A DNA stretch of 64,000 bases, taken from positions 20,343,250 through 20,407,249 of the forward strand of contig CM026570.1 in the NCBI GenBank assembly GCA_015143295.1, in the 5' to 3' direction. The stretch comes from Tetracentron sinense (Eukaryota; Streptophyta; Magnoliopsida; Trochodendrales; Trochodendraceae). Both the position numbers and the translations under genes were made by a program. Within the stretch, counting starts at the first letter, position 1, and each line of letters starts with the position of its first letter. Shown here in pieces: positions 11,037 to 23,032 of the stretch. Below the pieces are notes generated by a model, which was not told where the DNA came from, made no database searches, and saw nothing but the letters and a program-made list of their open reading frames with translations.

Positions 11037-11643
11037 TTAATGTTGGGTATCGTCCAGTGGCATAGTAGAGTCTGTATCATACGATGAATAGTTGGGCATA
11101 TTGTTAACCTCCCACCCAAGACTACTCATAAAACCTTCCATTCTGGACACGGTGCCTTGCAGGGCAGAAATCAATGCTCCCTGTGACTGTATCATAGCCA
11201 CGAGCTCCACCTGACGAGTCTCGGCTGCAGTTTCTCGAGCCTGAGCTTCATGACACAACCGTCGTAACTGCTTAGTCTCTGCAGCAGCTCCTGCCATACG
11301 CATGTCAGTTGGTGTGACCCTATGCCCGTATGTACAGACATGCCCATGAGTATCCACACCCATGACCTGTGTAAATATCTCATTTCGGGCGGTGCTGCTG
11401 GCACTGCCCTCAGGGCACTGGGACACGAGCTCATCCATCTGCATCTGAAATCTAGACAACACCTGATATTAGAATAAGCAAATACCAAATTTGATTGCTT
11501 ACAAACAATTGAACACTGATTATAAATTTGTAGAGTTTTAGCGGCGTATACATACCATCGCCGCTGCCGACGCTGCATCAACAGGAGTCTCATCCTATTT
11601 GGTATGTGTGGTTCGAAAAAATTGTATCTTGTCGGGCTCTTGT

Positions 11644-12933
11644 TGGTGTGCTCAAATATAATTAACCTGAACGCACACTTTCTATTGTAAGATAGTGGCA
11701 AAACGGGGTCGATCCATAGAGACTTGTTAAATAGGTACTATTATTAATTTAGAATTATTTTATGGGTTAAATAAAAACCGATTTAAAATTTGTTATGTTA
11801 AGATTATAATTAAAAATAAAATAAAACTAATGGAATAAAAAGAAGAAGAAAAGAAACCCTTTTTTTTTGTTAAAGTTGAAGAGAATAGGAGATCCAGATT
11901 TCACCAAAAATATAATAAAATTAATCCTAAAATTAATTTATAAATTCTCCAATGAAACACGATCCAATAAGCAAGCAAATGCTTTGGATCGGAAGATAGA
12001 TCTTATGAAAACTTTAATTAAAATTCAGATTTAATATTTTCGTAACAATACAATTTTGGAGTATTTAAAAACTAAAATAAGGATTAATCTTACCGGATTC
12101 TTGGTTTCCTCCTTTTCCCCTTATTACGAGTTAGCTGAACATTGTAGCATTCAAGATAAAACCGATGAAATAAATCACGCTCTTCATTGATGTTTGAACG
12201 ACTTTTTACACTACTCCCTCTTCTACTCTTACAAAATAGAAAATCAAAGAAAAGAAAGAGAATGGTAGAGAGAAAAGAGAATAATATTTAGGCTAGAGAG
12301 AATGGGAGAAAAAGAGAGAGAGCCCCCAAAAGAGGAAGAGAAAAACTCTTTTTAACACTGATTTTTCTATGCTCTATGCATAGGCCTCCACTTGACCAAA
12401 TATTTTGACCCCTTTTACATCTCAATTAGCAGATCCTCGTGAATGCAATATTGTTCCCCTTTGATTCTTCTTTCCAATGCCTCAAATCTTGCCTTAATCC
12501 GATCTCTCAATAAAAAGTTATGACCAAATTAGTGAGTCATGGTCAGTTTAGGCGGGAATCTGAAAATCTTCCTTTTTTGGGGGGATTTGTTGCTCAATAT
12601 TGCCACCCAGCAACTCTATCTTCTCCTTGATTTAATCCAATTAGATGAGTGGGCCCTGTATGACTTTTCTCTCTAATGGGCTTTTAGCTTTGAATTTCTT
12701 CAATTTGTGCTTTGACTTGAGTCTTGGACTTGGGCTTTATCTTCTTTACTTAGACTTGAAGTTTTGGACTTGGGTCTTTCTTCTCTAATTCCTTGATTTA
12801 GCCTCATTCCTATATAACTCTCTCCAATTCCTACATAATATGAGAAAAACTATAATTAGAAAAATTAAGACAAGATAAATAACTAATATATGCAAATAAA
12901 GGGGTAGTAATTAACATTATTCTATGCACATCA
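11644..12933 (-). mobile_element. Solo LTR (1290 bp), Athila-like, TSD CTTGT
   Basis: Begins TGGTGTGCTC, ends ATGCACATCA and is flanked on both sides by CTTGT (11639-11643 and 12934-12938). The body resembles the LTRs of the Athila-like element at 16403-35943 at low identity, in the same order (for example a stretch with CTTCTTTCCAA...CAAATCTTGCCTTAATC and a TTTAGGCGGGAATC core). No internal retroelement sequence is attached, so it is a product of LTR-LTR recombination. It splits exon 5 of the TNPA-like gene. Orientation follows that resemblance. Confidence 0.85.
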
Positions 12934-12958
12934 CTTGTCCGTCAGGATGCGCCCGTTG

Positions 12959-13741
12959 CTATCGACGTGAACAAGTTAGATTCAAAATAGTCAAAGTTAT
13001 TCGTATGGTTGCGCATATACTAAGACATTCTTTAAACAAATTTCAAACCATTTAATTTAAGATAAAACTTCTAGAATATCACGTGTAGATGCATGATCAC
13101 AATTGTAGATGTATGTATCTTCTTATTGAGATTCCCCTTAATTTTTGGGTTTCTAAAAATTAAGAATTTTCAAGAATTTTTCGGTGTAAATTTTTATGGG
13201 ATTCCTAGTGAAAAATTTCTTGTCTTGTAATGTTCTAAACAATTTGAGAATCTAACCATAGTGTCTTTTTAGCATGATTTAATGATTACGATTTTCCTTC
13301 TATCTCCACTAACCCCATTTGATACCTAATAATCAAGTTGCAGAGAATGCAGTTTTTCATAAAGACCCAATTGGAGTTTGCACAGGTGAAGCATGGGAAG
13401 AATGTTGGGAATATCCATTACAACACTAATCAGTAACAACAGTGGTTAGTTATTTTCCGTGTACATGGGTGAAGCTGAAGGGTAGCCTATATGTAATTTG
13501 ACTTAGGTTTGGTAGATTGAATTTCTCTCCTTCCACCTTGTTTTAGCCTCCTTTAACTTCTGATTGGATGCTTCAAGGAAATTTAGCTTTGAAGTGAGAA
13601 ATGCTAAATGGCATTGGATTATTGCAGCCACAAGAGTTCTCTTATCTTTTGATGAGGTTCTTACATCCTTAGCGCAATTATGTTGGTATGTAGAGGATAT
13701 ATAGATAACCAGCCTCAGATCTGGGAATTAGAGACCTCTCT
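12959..13741. other. CACTA intron sequence, unrecognised part
   Basis: Part of the large intron between TNPA exons 5 and 4. No coding similarity that I can name. It may belong to the captured segment that holds the LRR fragment to the right. Confidence 0.45.
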
Positions 13742-13881
13742 CTCTCTCTTCCAGTTGTTAATTTTACATCTCTTATGTTCCTTGATCTCTCCTTTAACTA
13801 TTTCTCCTCAATTCCTCACTGGATGTTTGATATTAGTAGCCTTACATATCTTGATCTCTAATTCAATAGTCTTCAATTACA
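13742..13881 (+). pseudogene. Captured fragment of an LRR receptor-like protein gene
   Basis: One plus-strand frame reads LSLPVVNFTSLMFLDLS, then NYFSSIPHWMFDISSLTYLDL, a TAA stop, then FNSLQ. This fits two consecutive 24-residue extracellular leucine-rich repeats with the plant LxxLxLxxNxFxxSIPxW signature, as found in receptor-like proteins of the Cf/Ve/EIX type that sit in the plasma membrane. Only about 45 codons are recognisable, with one stop. It lies antisense to the CACTA gene within its intron, flanked by no other domain of such a receptor. I infer capture of host DNA by the transposon; an older unrelated insertion cannot be excluded. Confidence 0.65.
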
Positions 13882-15363
13882 CAATATATTTTGGAGAAAC
13901 ATGATTGTCTTGTGGATTTAAATCGATGTGTTGTATTCTTAACTAGACGTTGTGGTTTATCTATTGAAGACATTTGTTATTTTGTTTCCCTAATTGTAGT
14001 GTGCATGTCAGAGTCTCAGATAGGTGACTACCATCAGTTTTGTTCATTTGTCAGCTTGTTAGTGTGGCAGTGTTGAATTACAAGTGCTGAAATGGTTATT
14101 AGCATTATAAAATAGGATTGCAATCTAATCTAGTTAAAGAAGAAAGCAAAGCAGTGTGTATAGGCCTGCAACTAAGCTAAAGAAGATACCGTATAGATAG
14201 AGACTGCAATGTAAATTATGAAAGAAACTTGTGCCTTAACCTTCTTGGATTCACATCAAGCATCTCTAATTGCGAAAATGTGATTAAAGCTGAGAGGTTT
14301 AAGTGACACAGTTGATTTTACACAATTTTTTCTTAAAATCTACTACTATATATATTTGAGATGCATGAGCATCGATACATATTCTTGGACCTTCTAAATT
14401 TAAGAGGACTTGGGGTTTTCTTATATGTGGTTAATAAATCAGTTGATACAATATGTTGAAATAATGAAATCAGTTGAGAGCCAACATGTCCAAATATACC
14501 TACTCGTGGCGGTAGCGACTGTATGGATTCGTCCTAGCTGTGTGGCACATTGTCAGCTTCACCCTTTTTGCCTTCTTCTGGGCCACAATTGCTTGTATTA
14601 CAGTGTTAATTATAAGGCTCATGGAGGCACGTTGTTTCAAGTAAATAATATCATAACATTTCAAACAATATCACAATAACAATAGCTGATCTCTATCGCA
14701 ATTGCCTGTATTACAATGTTAATTATAAGGCTCATGAAGCTATTAGTAATTGCACTTGGTTTAAGCCACTCAATTGCTGCCACTTCCATGGGATTCCTAT
14801 TTCATCTTCTTCACCTTATTTGTTTAGAAGAATAGCTCTTGATTCGCACGAGTTCAATAATTTGGTGTTTGAGATCAGCAATTATTAGAGTAGGCATCTG
14901 AGCTACATTTTATTCATTGTCCCTGAACGAAGTGCCAAAAATTGTCCTTAGACCTAAATCATCAGATAATGCAACTCTTCCTAGCTTCACTTTGGATTTT
15001 AACCACCATTAAACTTTAGAGGTATGTTACGCTCTGGTTTCTGAAATGTAGGACTGTTGATTCATTTCAAAAGAGTGATTCATTGCTTTCTTAGTTTCTT
15101 ACATATATGTATCGAATCCCTTTGAATCTTGAGACCTGTTTGTGAAGAATGTGTTTTTAATGAAGCAAGGAAGAAAAGAATTCAGATGGGTTTGTTGTGG
15201 AAGATTGAACTTCTGGGTTTTGTTTTAAATATGGTATTTCAGTAGTTGATTCTCTCCCAGTTTTGAAAATTTGCTTTTTTGGGTCAACGCAAAGCAAGAT
15301 TAAATTAGCTGTATTGTTAATCTGAGGTAGCTAGACTTGTGCAGATTCGACCCAATAGTTAGA
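13882..15363. other. CACTA intron sequence, probably captured DNA, unrecognised
   Basis: No domain that I can name. A phrase around ATTGCYTGTATTACARTGTTAATTATAAGGCTCATG occurs twice, at about 14589 and 14701, about 112 bp apart. The last ~300 bp may be the former 5' UTR of the receptor-kinase fragment that starts at 15364. Confidence 0.4.
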
Positions 15364-15507
15364 ATGTTGAGGACTTTCAACTTAGAGAGAGTTTCAGCTT
15401 TGGTATTTACTGGATTTGTTCTTGCAGCTGCCTTACTGGTTTGTAGTTTAGAAGGGCTAAATCTAGAGGGGCAATACCTTCTAAAGCTGAAGAGTAATTT
15501 TCATGAT
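15364..15507 (+). pseudogene. Captured start of an LRR receptor-like kinase gene
   Basis: The plus-strand frame starts with an ATG followed by MLRTFNLERVSALVF, a hydrophobic signal-peptide-like stretch (residues 11-27), then EGLNLEGQYLLKLKSNFHD. The last block is the start of the LRRNT_2 cap of an LRR-XI-type receptor-like kinase (family of Arabidopsis At5g63930/At2g33170, from memory). After about 48 codons the similarity stops at sequence that repeats TGATGCAACATKGCCT twice. No LRR, membrane or kinase portion follows. The fragment keeps an intact ATG and signal peptide. It lies antisense to the CACTA gene, inside an intron, 1.5 kb from the other LRR fragment. Confidence 0.65.
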
Positions 15508-16030
15508 GCAACATGGCCTAGAGCCTGATGCAACATTGCCTATACTTTACTATACTAGAGTTTGTGATGTTCACATGCATACCTTTGCTTTCGATGTATG
15601 CAAATAATCTACATAATGCCTCCACTGGGTGAGATCCACAGGATAGTCGTGAAGCTCGTACTGCTTGTGTAGTGGCATCTCCGGATAAAAAAAAGTGTCT
15701 TTAAGTTCATTTCTCCACCCCCTCCAAAGAGTACCCATTTTGGTCAGCACCCACTTTTTCACCTTCGGACCCTCAATGTTAAATTTTGCCTTAAAAAACA
15801 ACTCACACAATCAGCAGACAAGAATTTTAGGTAGAACATGCAAACACTTTATGAAGGGAAATTGCTTGATTTGAAGAAATTGATTTCTTACACGAACGGT
15901 CTCGAAGAGCATTGTCTTCCACTCCATTGGGACTTTTCTCCAGTCTTTCACCGTGATGGGGAGTAAATTGGGGTCCCTAACTAATAACCCAATGAAGCGT
16001 GCTAAAGGGCACTCCTCGTCATTGCATGGC

Positions 16031-16402
16031 TGCCCTAGGGGATTAGCCTCCACATTCAAAGGCCGCGTGGCCTCCTGCACACGCTTTAGCTTATTTGGAC
16101 CTCGTCTCTTGAGAGCTATAGTAAAAGGCGTTATTGTTAATATAAATTATTAATCCAATACAATGACAATAACTGTTGTAATAATTCAAACTACCCTATG
16201 AGATACCAGTGGAGGATGATGGAGCGGGATCCGGGTGCCCTAGGGGATTAGCCTCCACATCCATAGGTTGCAGGGCCTCTTGCACACGCTTTAGCTTCTT
16301 TCGACCTCGTCTCTTCGGCGCTATAGTAAAAGGCATTATTGTTAATATAAATTATTAGTCCACAATGACAATAACTATTGTAATAATTCAAACTACCCTA
16401 TG
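16031..16402 (-). repeat. Tandem duplication of an exon-intron unit in the TNPA-like gene
   Basis: A unit of about 205 bp, starting at the TGCCCTAGGGGATTAGCCTCC phrase (16031 and 16236), occurs twice. Each copy contains the KRRG...KLKRVQEA coding block and the following short intron with the TTATTGTTAATATAAATTATTA stretch. The far end of the second copy is displaced to 35949-35990 by the retrotransposon. Exon 2 (114 bp) is therefore a copy of the first part of exon 3, and both keep the same splice phase. Confidence 0.75.
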
Positions 16403-18116
16403 TGTTACAACTTAATTTAATCCAAATTAATGGACATAAAATCAAGAGTAAAAATAATATACTTGCAAGTGCACAAGTGACACAGTTGATGTATCTGGTG
16501 AGCACATGGTCGAATCTACAGGGATTGATTATTGTGCAACAAGAATTAAGGAAACGAAATCTAAAGAGAAGAGAGATTTAAAATCGGTTTTCCACTCGAT
16601 GAGAATGGAGCAAAAATCACTGATAACTGTAAAGCAATGAAAAAGAGGTCTAAGGCTTCAGGAAAATCCACCTATCCCTCCTTATGCTTAGATTTGGATG
16701 AAAACACATCTAGAATTAAATAAAGATTTAATCTAGATGAAAAATTATATGATAAAACCACTGACCATTAAATTCAATTGAATAATTAGAGAAATTTGAA
16801 GAGTACTCTGTATCTCTAACTCACAGGGGATCCAAGAATTCCATATATCAATAGATCATATGAAATCAAAGAGCATATAGAGAAGAACAATTAACCAAAA
16901 TAAGAACTATTCAATTAAAATTAATGATCAAACTATCCACATCATCCACATAAATCGGAAAAAGGTTTCAAATCCCTAACCTTAGAAAGGTGTTTAGCTC
17001 ACCATGATTGGAGTTGTCATCCTCCTTAATGGTGTTCCAAACACTACAATAAAATAACTCAAAAAAAAGTTAAAAGAAGAAGAGAGAAAAGAGAATGAGA
17101 AAAGATCAGAGAGCCCTAAAAGTCTCTCACTTTAGGTTTATATAGACTTAAGGGAAGAAGAGAAGGGAAAAAAAAAACAAAAGAGAAACTTCTAATTCCA
17201 AAATTCCAACCAAAATTGCACTTCCCTCCTCTTGATGACATGTTTTGACCCCTTAAACGTCCGAATTAGGAGATATTTGTGAAATACAATTTTGTTTCCC
17301 TTTAAGTCTTCTTTCCAAAATATCAAACCTTGCCTTAATCCAAATTTGGAGTCAAAATTTATGTCTAAATTAATAAGTACTGTCCAGATTAGGCGGGAAT
17401 CCGGGAAATCCTCATTCTTTGTTTGGGATTGGTTGCTAAATAATAGCACTTCTCTAGCCATCCACGAAATTTTTTGCTTTTCTTGTGGATTTAGTTGGCC
17501 TCCATTAAGCTCATTACTTGAATTCCAAAATCCACCCAAAATAAAGAGTTCTTGTGACCAAAATAGGCTTTCTCCTTTTTTCTGAAATAGAAACATCAAT
17601 ATAGCACACTTCTTCTTTCTAATTCAAGAGAGTTCCACATTTTTATGCCAAAATCATATTAATCCATATCTTCCTAATATTCTCCAGCCATGTTGTAGAA
17701 TCTTTCTATACTTGGTCTTGGGCTTTGCTCTTGGACTTTGACTCTTTGACTTGAGACTTGGCTTCTTGGACTTTTGGCTTGGGCTTTGCTCTTTGGGCTC
17801 TAGCTCCTTTAGATATTTGAGTTGAACATGGGCTATTTGAAACTTTGGACTTCTTGAATCTTGAGAGTAGTCTGGGGTTAGGATTCCTACAAAAAATAAA
17901 TACACGTAATAAGTCTCTCTTAAAAATATTTTGCATGCGGCCTTCCAAGACATGTATGAATACATGCAAATGTATCATGAAAATTAAGAGAAAGAGGACA
18001 ACGCAATGGTGAGAAGAGAATACACCACTTTACGTGTAAAAATGAAGATATAAACCAAAGAAGTATGATAATGCTTATTTAAATGGGGATAATTAAGCAA
18101 ACTTAAGCACTTATCA
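16403..18116 (-). repeat. 3' LTR of the Athila-like element (1714 bp)
   Basis: In plus orientation it starts TGTTACAACTT and ends AGCACTTATCA. It matches 34253-35943 along its whole length. Short open frames on both strands occur in both LTR copies but show no domain, so I do not treat them as genes. Confidence 0.92.
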
Positions 18117-19649
18117 ACACCCCCAACCAGCATTTTGCTAGTCCTCGAGCAAAAAAAATGTGAAGAAGCAATATCAAAATATCATCATTTCAATTCTTGT
18201 TAGACAATCAGAAAACTTTCATTATGCATGATAACCAAGAAATTTTGAAAGAATCTCAGTTCATCTCTCAATAGCATCACCCATCTGTGACAATGATTTC
18301 AACTCAGATTTAAGAGGCAGAATATAGTCAATTAATTAATCAGGATAATAACTATAAAGCATGACTGACAATCCTCTTTTTCAAAACAGATTTATCTTTT
18401 CAAAATAATTGAAGAAGAACAAAAATTACTCATAATAAACTTCTTCATGTTGCACATTCTAATCAAGGCATCAAATTTAGAATTATTAGGGCACTGGTTT
18501 TCATTAAATTTCAGCCATATATTCCAGCATTCTAAATAAAGTCCAAATCACTAAGTCACCATTTAGAAACTTTTGAGTGCATGTGCAGTTTGACAAATAT
18601 CCAAAATATCGGTTTCTTTAGTCAGAGTTAACTTTTTTTTTTAATCACCACAGAATGGTCGGGTTGGCCTAAGGATCCGATTCAAAACTAAGCTAATCTG
18701 TCCAGGATCACGAAAGTTGTGGATATTCACCTTAATACCTCATGGGCTTTATCTGTGATATTCCAGTTTATTCACTTTTTTACAATGACGGCTTTCACCC
18801 AACTTGTTTTAACAAGGTCATAGCAAAACAAACTGATATTTCAACATTGAGAGCACAATTTCAAATGTCCATATCATTTTTCTTTCTTTCTTTCTTTTCC
18901 TTTTTTTTCTTTTTTTTTTCAAAGACCTGACAAAAGGTAGCTCTTTTCAAAGTACCTGGTCTAATTCACTGGTTTCTTTCCATGACTTCATCCTAACCCA
19001 GTTCTGTTTTTCTTCTTACCAGCAAACCAAGTGAACAAGATAGTCATAGTTCATCAGACTTGGTTTCTCCCTACATTCCACACAATTATCAAGTCAACAA
19101 CTACCAAATTCAACCTAGCTCCAGATATTGATTCAGATGTGTAGTGAAAGTTCAAAAATTCAGCAATTTATAATTTTCACTAACTGAGAATTAGTAACAA
19201 AGACTTTTCATTTTAAACAGCTGGAATTGAGCTTCTTAAAGATTTTCACCGTGTGCCTTTATAATCCAAAATTCAATAGCTCAATAGATAAAAGGCAAGG
19301 AAGAAATAGACAGTAGCCAAGACAAAAACACAATTTTTTTTTTAATTTTTTTTTTTTTTGTTAAGGAGGAATGTGATGGTCTACTATTAGGAGAGATTAT
19401 CCCAACAATAAAGCACAGATCTACACCCCCAACCTAAATCGAACATTGTCCTCAATGTTTCAAATAGAGATTTATATGAAATATAACATTGAGAGATCGA
19501 AAAGAGATAGAGGGTATGAAACATCATAGGGATATGAACTAATCAATCAAAGCAAGTAAAAAAAACAAAAATGCATGGTATACACAGAAGTTCTCCTAAA
19601 GTGAGAGAAATGATCAATAGGATAAACGGGATCTTCCAGAGTTGTGGAC
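18117..19649 (-). other. Post-pol region and polypurine tract of the Athila-like element
   Basis: Next to the LTR the minus strand has GCTGGTTGGGGGTGT (18117-18131), the expected polypurine tract that primes plus-strand DNA synthesis. The rest, about 1.5 kb, has T-rich and A-rich runs and no frame with recognisable similarity. An env-like third gene, known in some Athila elements, is not visible. Confidence 0.65.
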
Positions 19650-20108
19650 TCAACATCTGGGGTGAAATTCTCCAAAAACAGTTTCAATCGTACCGTTTTC
19701 AGGATTCTCAATCTCGACAATTCCATAAGGGTAAACAGTTTTCGCAATGAAAGGGCAGGTCCAACGAGATCGAAGCTTACCAGGAAATAGATGCAAACGA
19801 GAATTATACAAAAGAACTTTTTGAGAAGGCTCAAAAGATTTTCGAAGAATATGCTTATCATGAAAAACCTTCATTCTTTCCTTGTAAATTTTGGCACTCT
19901 CGTAAGCATCATTTCGAATTTCGTCCAACTCATCCAGTTGGAGTTTGCGAAGCGAGCCTGCTTTCTCCAAATCAAAATTGAGTGTCTTTATCGCCCAGTA
20001 AGTCTTGTGTTCCAATTCAACAGGCAAGTGACAAGCTCTTCCAAAGACAATTCGATATGGAGACATTCCAATTGGGGTTTTGAAAGCTGTACGGTAAGCC
20101 CATAACAC
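19650..20108 (-). pseudogene. C-terminal integrase part of the Athila-like pol
   Basis: The frame reads [20 protein letters not shown], then a long [11 protein letters not shown]...[11 protein letters not shown] helix, [19 protein letters not shown] and VEIENPENG. These are hallmark blocks of the C-terminal part of integrase in Athila/Tat elements. It continues the frame of the block to its right after a TAA stop about ten bases upstream, so the two are pieces of one polyprotein. Confidence 0.85.
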
Positions 20109-20120
20109 ATCGGTTAGTCG

Positions 20121-21824
20121 TTATAACCAATCCTTACGGTCTGGATTTACAGTTTTTTGTAAAATATGTTTAATCTCCCGATTGGATATCTCCACTAGTT
20201 CACCTGTTTGTGGGTGATAAGGGGTAGAAACTTTATGGGTTATCCCATATTTTTTCATCAAGGCCTCAAAAGGACGATTACAGAAGTGCATACCCCCATC
20301 ACTGATAATAGCTCGAGGTGTTCCAAACCTTGATAAAACATTTTCTTTTAAAAATCGCAAGACTGTTTTGTGGTCATTGGTTTTGCTTGGAACAGCCTCG
20401 ATCCATTTTGACACATAATCAACGGCTACTAAGATATAAAGATACCCAAAAGAAGGAGGGAATGGTCCCATGAAATCGATGCCCCAACAGTCAAAGACTT
20501 CAATAATCAAAATTGGGTTGAGAGGCATTATATTCCGACAGGAGATTCCTCCTAATTTTTGGCAACGCTCGCATGCTTTGCAAAACTCATGAGTGTCCTT
20601 AAAAAGAGTGGGCCAATAAAAACCGCATTGCAGAATTTTTGCGGTAGTCTTTTTGGCTGAAAAATGACCACCACATGCTTCAGAGTGACAAAAGGAGATG
20701 TCATTCAAGTGTTTAGAATCAGGCACACATCTCCAAATAATTTGATCAGAACAATATTTAAACAGATAAGGATCATCCCAGAAAAATCTACATACATCGA
20801 TTAAAAATTTCTTTTTATCTTGTTGTTTCCAATGAATAGGAAGGTTACCTGTAACAAGATAATTCGCAATATCCCCAAACCAAGGTAATTGGGAGACAGC
20901 AAAAAGTTGCTCATCGGGAAATGTGTCTTTGATCGACATTGTCTCCAAGGAATCAGAGAGTACAAGACAGGATAAATGATCAGCCACTACATTTTCTACT
21001 CCTTTTTTATCTTTAATTTCTAAGTCAAATTCCTGGAGTAGAAGGATCCACCTAAGGAGTCTTGGTTTAGCATCCTTCTTAGAAAGAAGGTACTTTAAAG
21101 CTGCATGGTCTGTGAATATAATAATTCGAGATCCAATCAAGTAAGATCGGAACTTGTCAAGTGCAAAGACTACGGTTAGGAGTTCTTTTTCTGTAGTAGA
21201 ATAGTTCATCTGAGCACTGTTCAAGGTCCTACTTGCATAGTAAATGACACAAGGCTTCTTATCCTTGCGTTGTCCTAGCACGGCCCCAACTGCATAATCA
21301 CTAGCATCACACATGATTTCAAATGGTAAACTCCAATCAGGTGGTTGCATTATAGGAGCAGAAGTCAACATGCCTTTCAGCTTTGCAAAAGCTTCCTGGC
21401 ATGCTTTAGTCCACTCGAAGGAGTTTTCCTTTGATAGAAGGTTACACAATGGTCTAGATATTGCACTAAAGTCTTTAATAAACCTTCTGTAAGATCCTGC
21501 ATGACCTAGAAAAGATCTAATGTCCTTAATGGTCTTTGGGGTGGGCAAATTGGCTATCAAATCAATTTTGGCTTTATCCACTTCGATTCCTTGGGAGGGG
21601 ACAATGTGGCTAAGCACGATCCCTTTAGAGACCATAAAATGACACTTCTCCCAATTCAGAATGAGGTTTTTCTCCTCACATCTAACCAAAACATTCTTTA
21701 AATGAAACAGACAATCATCAAAAGAATCATCAAACACAGAAAAATCATCCATAAACACTTCAAGAAAACGCTCTATCATATCGCTAAATATACTCAACAT
21801 GCATCTTTGGAATGTGGCAGGAGC
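20121..21824 (-). pseudogene. RT (C-terminal part), RNase H and integrase of the Athila-like pol
   Basis: Starting at the point of interruption, the minus-strand frame continues the RT with FMDDFSVF (catalytic DD; YMDD variant) and [17 protein letters not shown]. Next comes an RNase H domain with [25 protein letters not shown] and [11 protein letters not shown]. Then comes integrase with its zinc-binding segment (residues about 370-415, ending [11 protein letters not shown]) and the core [11 protein letters not shown]...SDGGMHF...NREIK, which supplies the D, D and E positions. A 559-codon stretch is open, unusually long for an element with so much damage elsewhere. It ends in a TAA. The upstream half of the RT lies 8.6 kb away at 30397. 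Confidence 0.9.
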
Positions 21825-21829
21825 ATTAC

Positions 21830-23018
21830 TGATCGGTTAAGATCGTTACCTCGTAAAAGCACTAATTCTGGAGAATAGTGACAAGTATTGAGGGTGTCGA
21901 ACCACGAAGACTGCGCTGGTTATATTGCTTAATAGTAAAGATGGATTTTGATTTAATGGTGAATAAAAGTTTTTGGTTTGTATTTAAAAATCTTAAAATT
22001 ATTCTAAATACTGAAAATAAATAAAAGTAATGTGAAAGTCAAGAGAAAGAGATCTAGGGCATCGAATCTACCACTAGCCTCCTAACCATGGTATATTGTA
22101 TTTAATCAGGGTATAATTATTTGCATTCGATTACGATTAATTGAGACTACAAGTCTCAATTCAAATCATCAAGAAGGTCAAGTATTTAAATCTTAGGCAT
22201 GACCTATCTTCGGTTAGCACGAATCGTCCACACTAAATTAATTAACCTAAGGTTGTAGCATGATTCGTCTTCCCTAGGCATAGATCATCTTAACATTTAA
22301 CTACTTGTACGATAAATTCCATTGCATAACCATTCATATATAAAATCACAGAAATTAAATATGAATTGAATCTCAATCAAAAAGAAGAGTTCCTAAGACA
22401 AGGAATAACTTTATTAAGATTGAATATAAACATTAAAATCGATTGTCAAAGCAATCCTCAAGTCATGCAATCATCGTTTACAAATAATAAAACCCTAAAA
22501 CAAAACAACTAAACCATAGTTACTTGGCTAGGGTTTCATCGAAACCCTAGATGAGAGATTTAGTTGATCATGGGAGAGAGAGTAGCCGCCATTGATGGTG
22601 AAGATTCCATGCTCCAAGACCTTTCAAAACCCTTCTCCAGCCTCCTTTTCTTTTTCAAAATCCTCTGGAACTCCTGAACTCGTTTCCTTTTATAAGGTAG
22701 CAAGTAGGGTTTCAAAAAGGCAAAATCCAGAAAATAAATCTGCGGACTTCCGCTCGGGCGGAGCTATCCAGCGCTCGGGCGGTTTGGACCCGTATACTTT
22801 TTCTTCATTTATTTTCCTGTTTTCTTCAGTTCTTTCATCACCTGGGCTCTTCTAAAATCTTGAAAGCTCTCATCCTTTGAGAATTATGATATTTTCTCCC
22901 CTTAGTCCTGAAAATAATGAAAACAATAAATTATAATTAAAAACTAGAAGAATTAAGTCCTAAAGAGATAACAAGTGTACTTTCGGGTGCCATAATGTGC
23001 AACATTAAGCACCGATCA
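21830..23018 (-). repeat. 3' LTR of the gag-protease element
   Basis: TGATCGGTTAAGATCG...TTAAGCACCGATCA, 1189 bp, the same length as the other LTR. It contains the GC-rich phrases CCGCTCGGGCGG and GCGCTCGGGCGG at about 22750-22782. The open frame at 22592-22855 recurs in both LTRs but shows no domain. Confidence 0.95.
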
Positions 23019-23032
23019 CACCCCCAAACTTA
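23019..23032 (-). promoter_or_regulatory. Polypurine tract of the gag-protease element
   Basis: The minus strand reads TAAGTTTGGGGGTG directly before the LTR, the expected purine-rich primer for plus-strand synthesis. Confidence 0.75.

Noticed and set aside
15571-16080. Two separate small genes
   Set aside because: They are exons 4 and 3 of the TNPA-like gene with good splice borders and matching phase.
18117-19649. Possible envelope-like gene of the Athila-type element
   Set aside because: No frame longer than about 100 codons with membrane or glycoprotein features; only post-pol noncoding sequence.
22592-22855. An 87-codon open frame in the LTR (repeated at 29965-30228)
   Set aside because: Present in both LTRs simply because they are near-identical; no domain, and antisense to the element.
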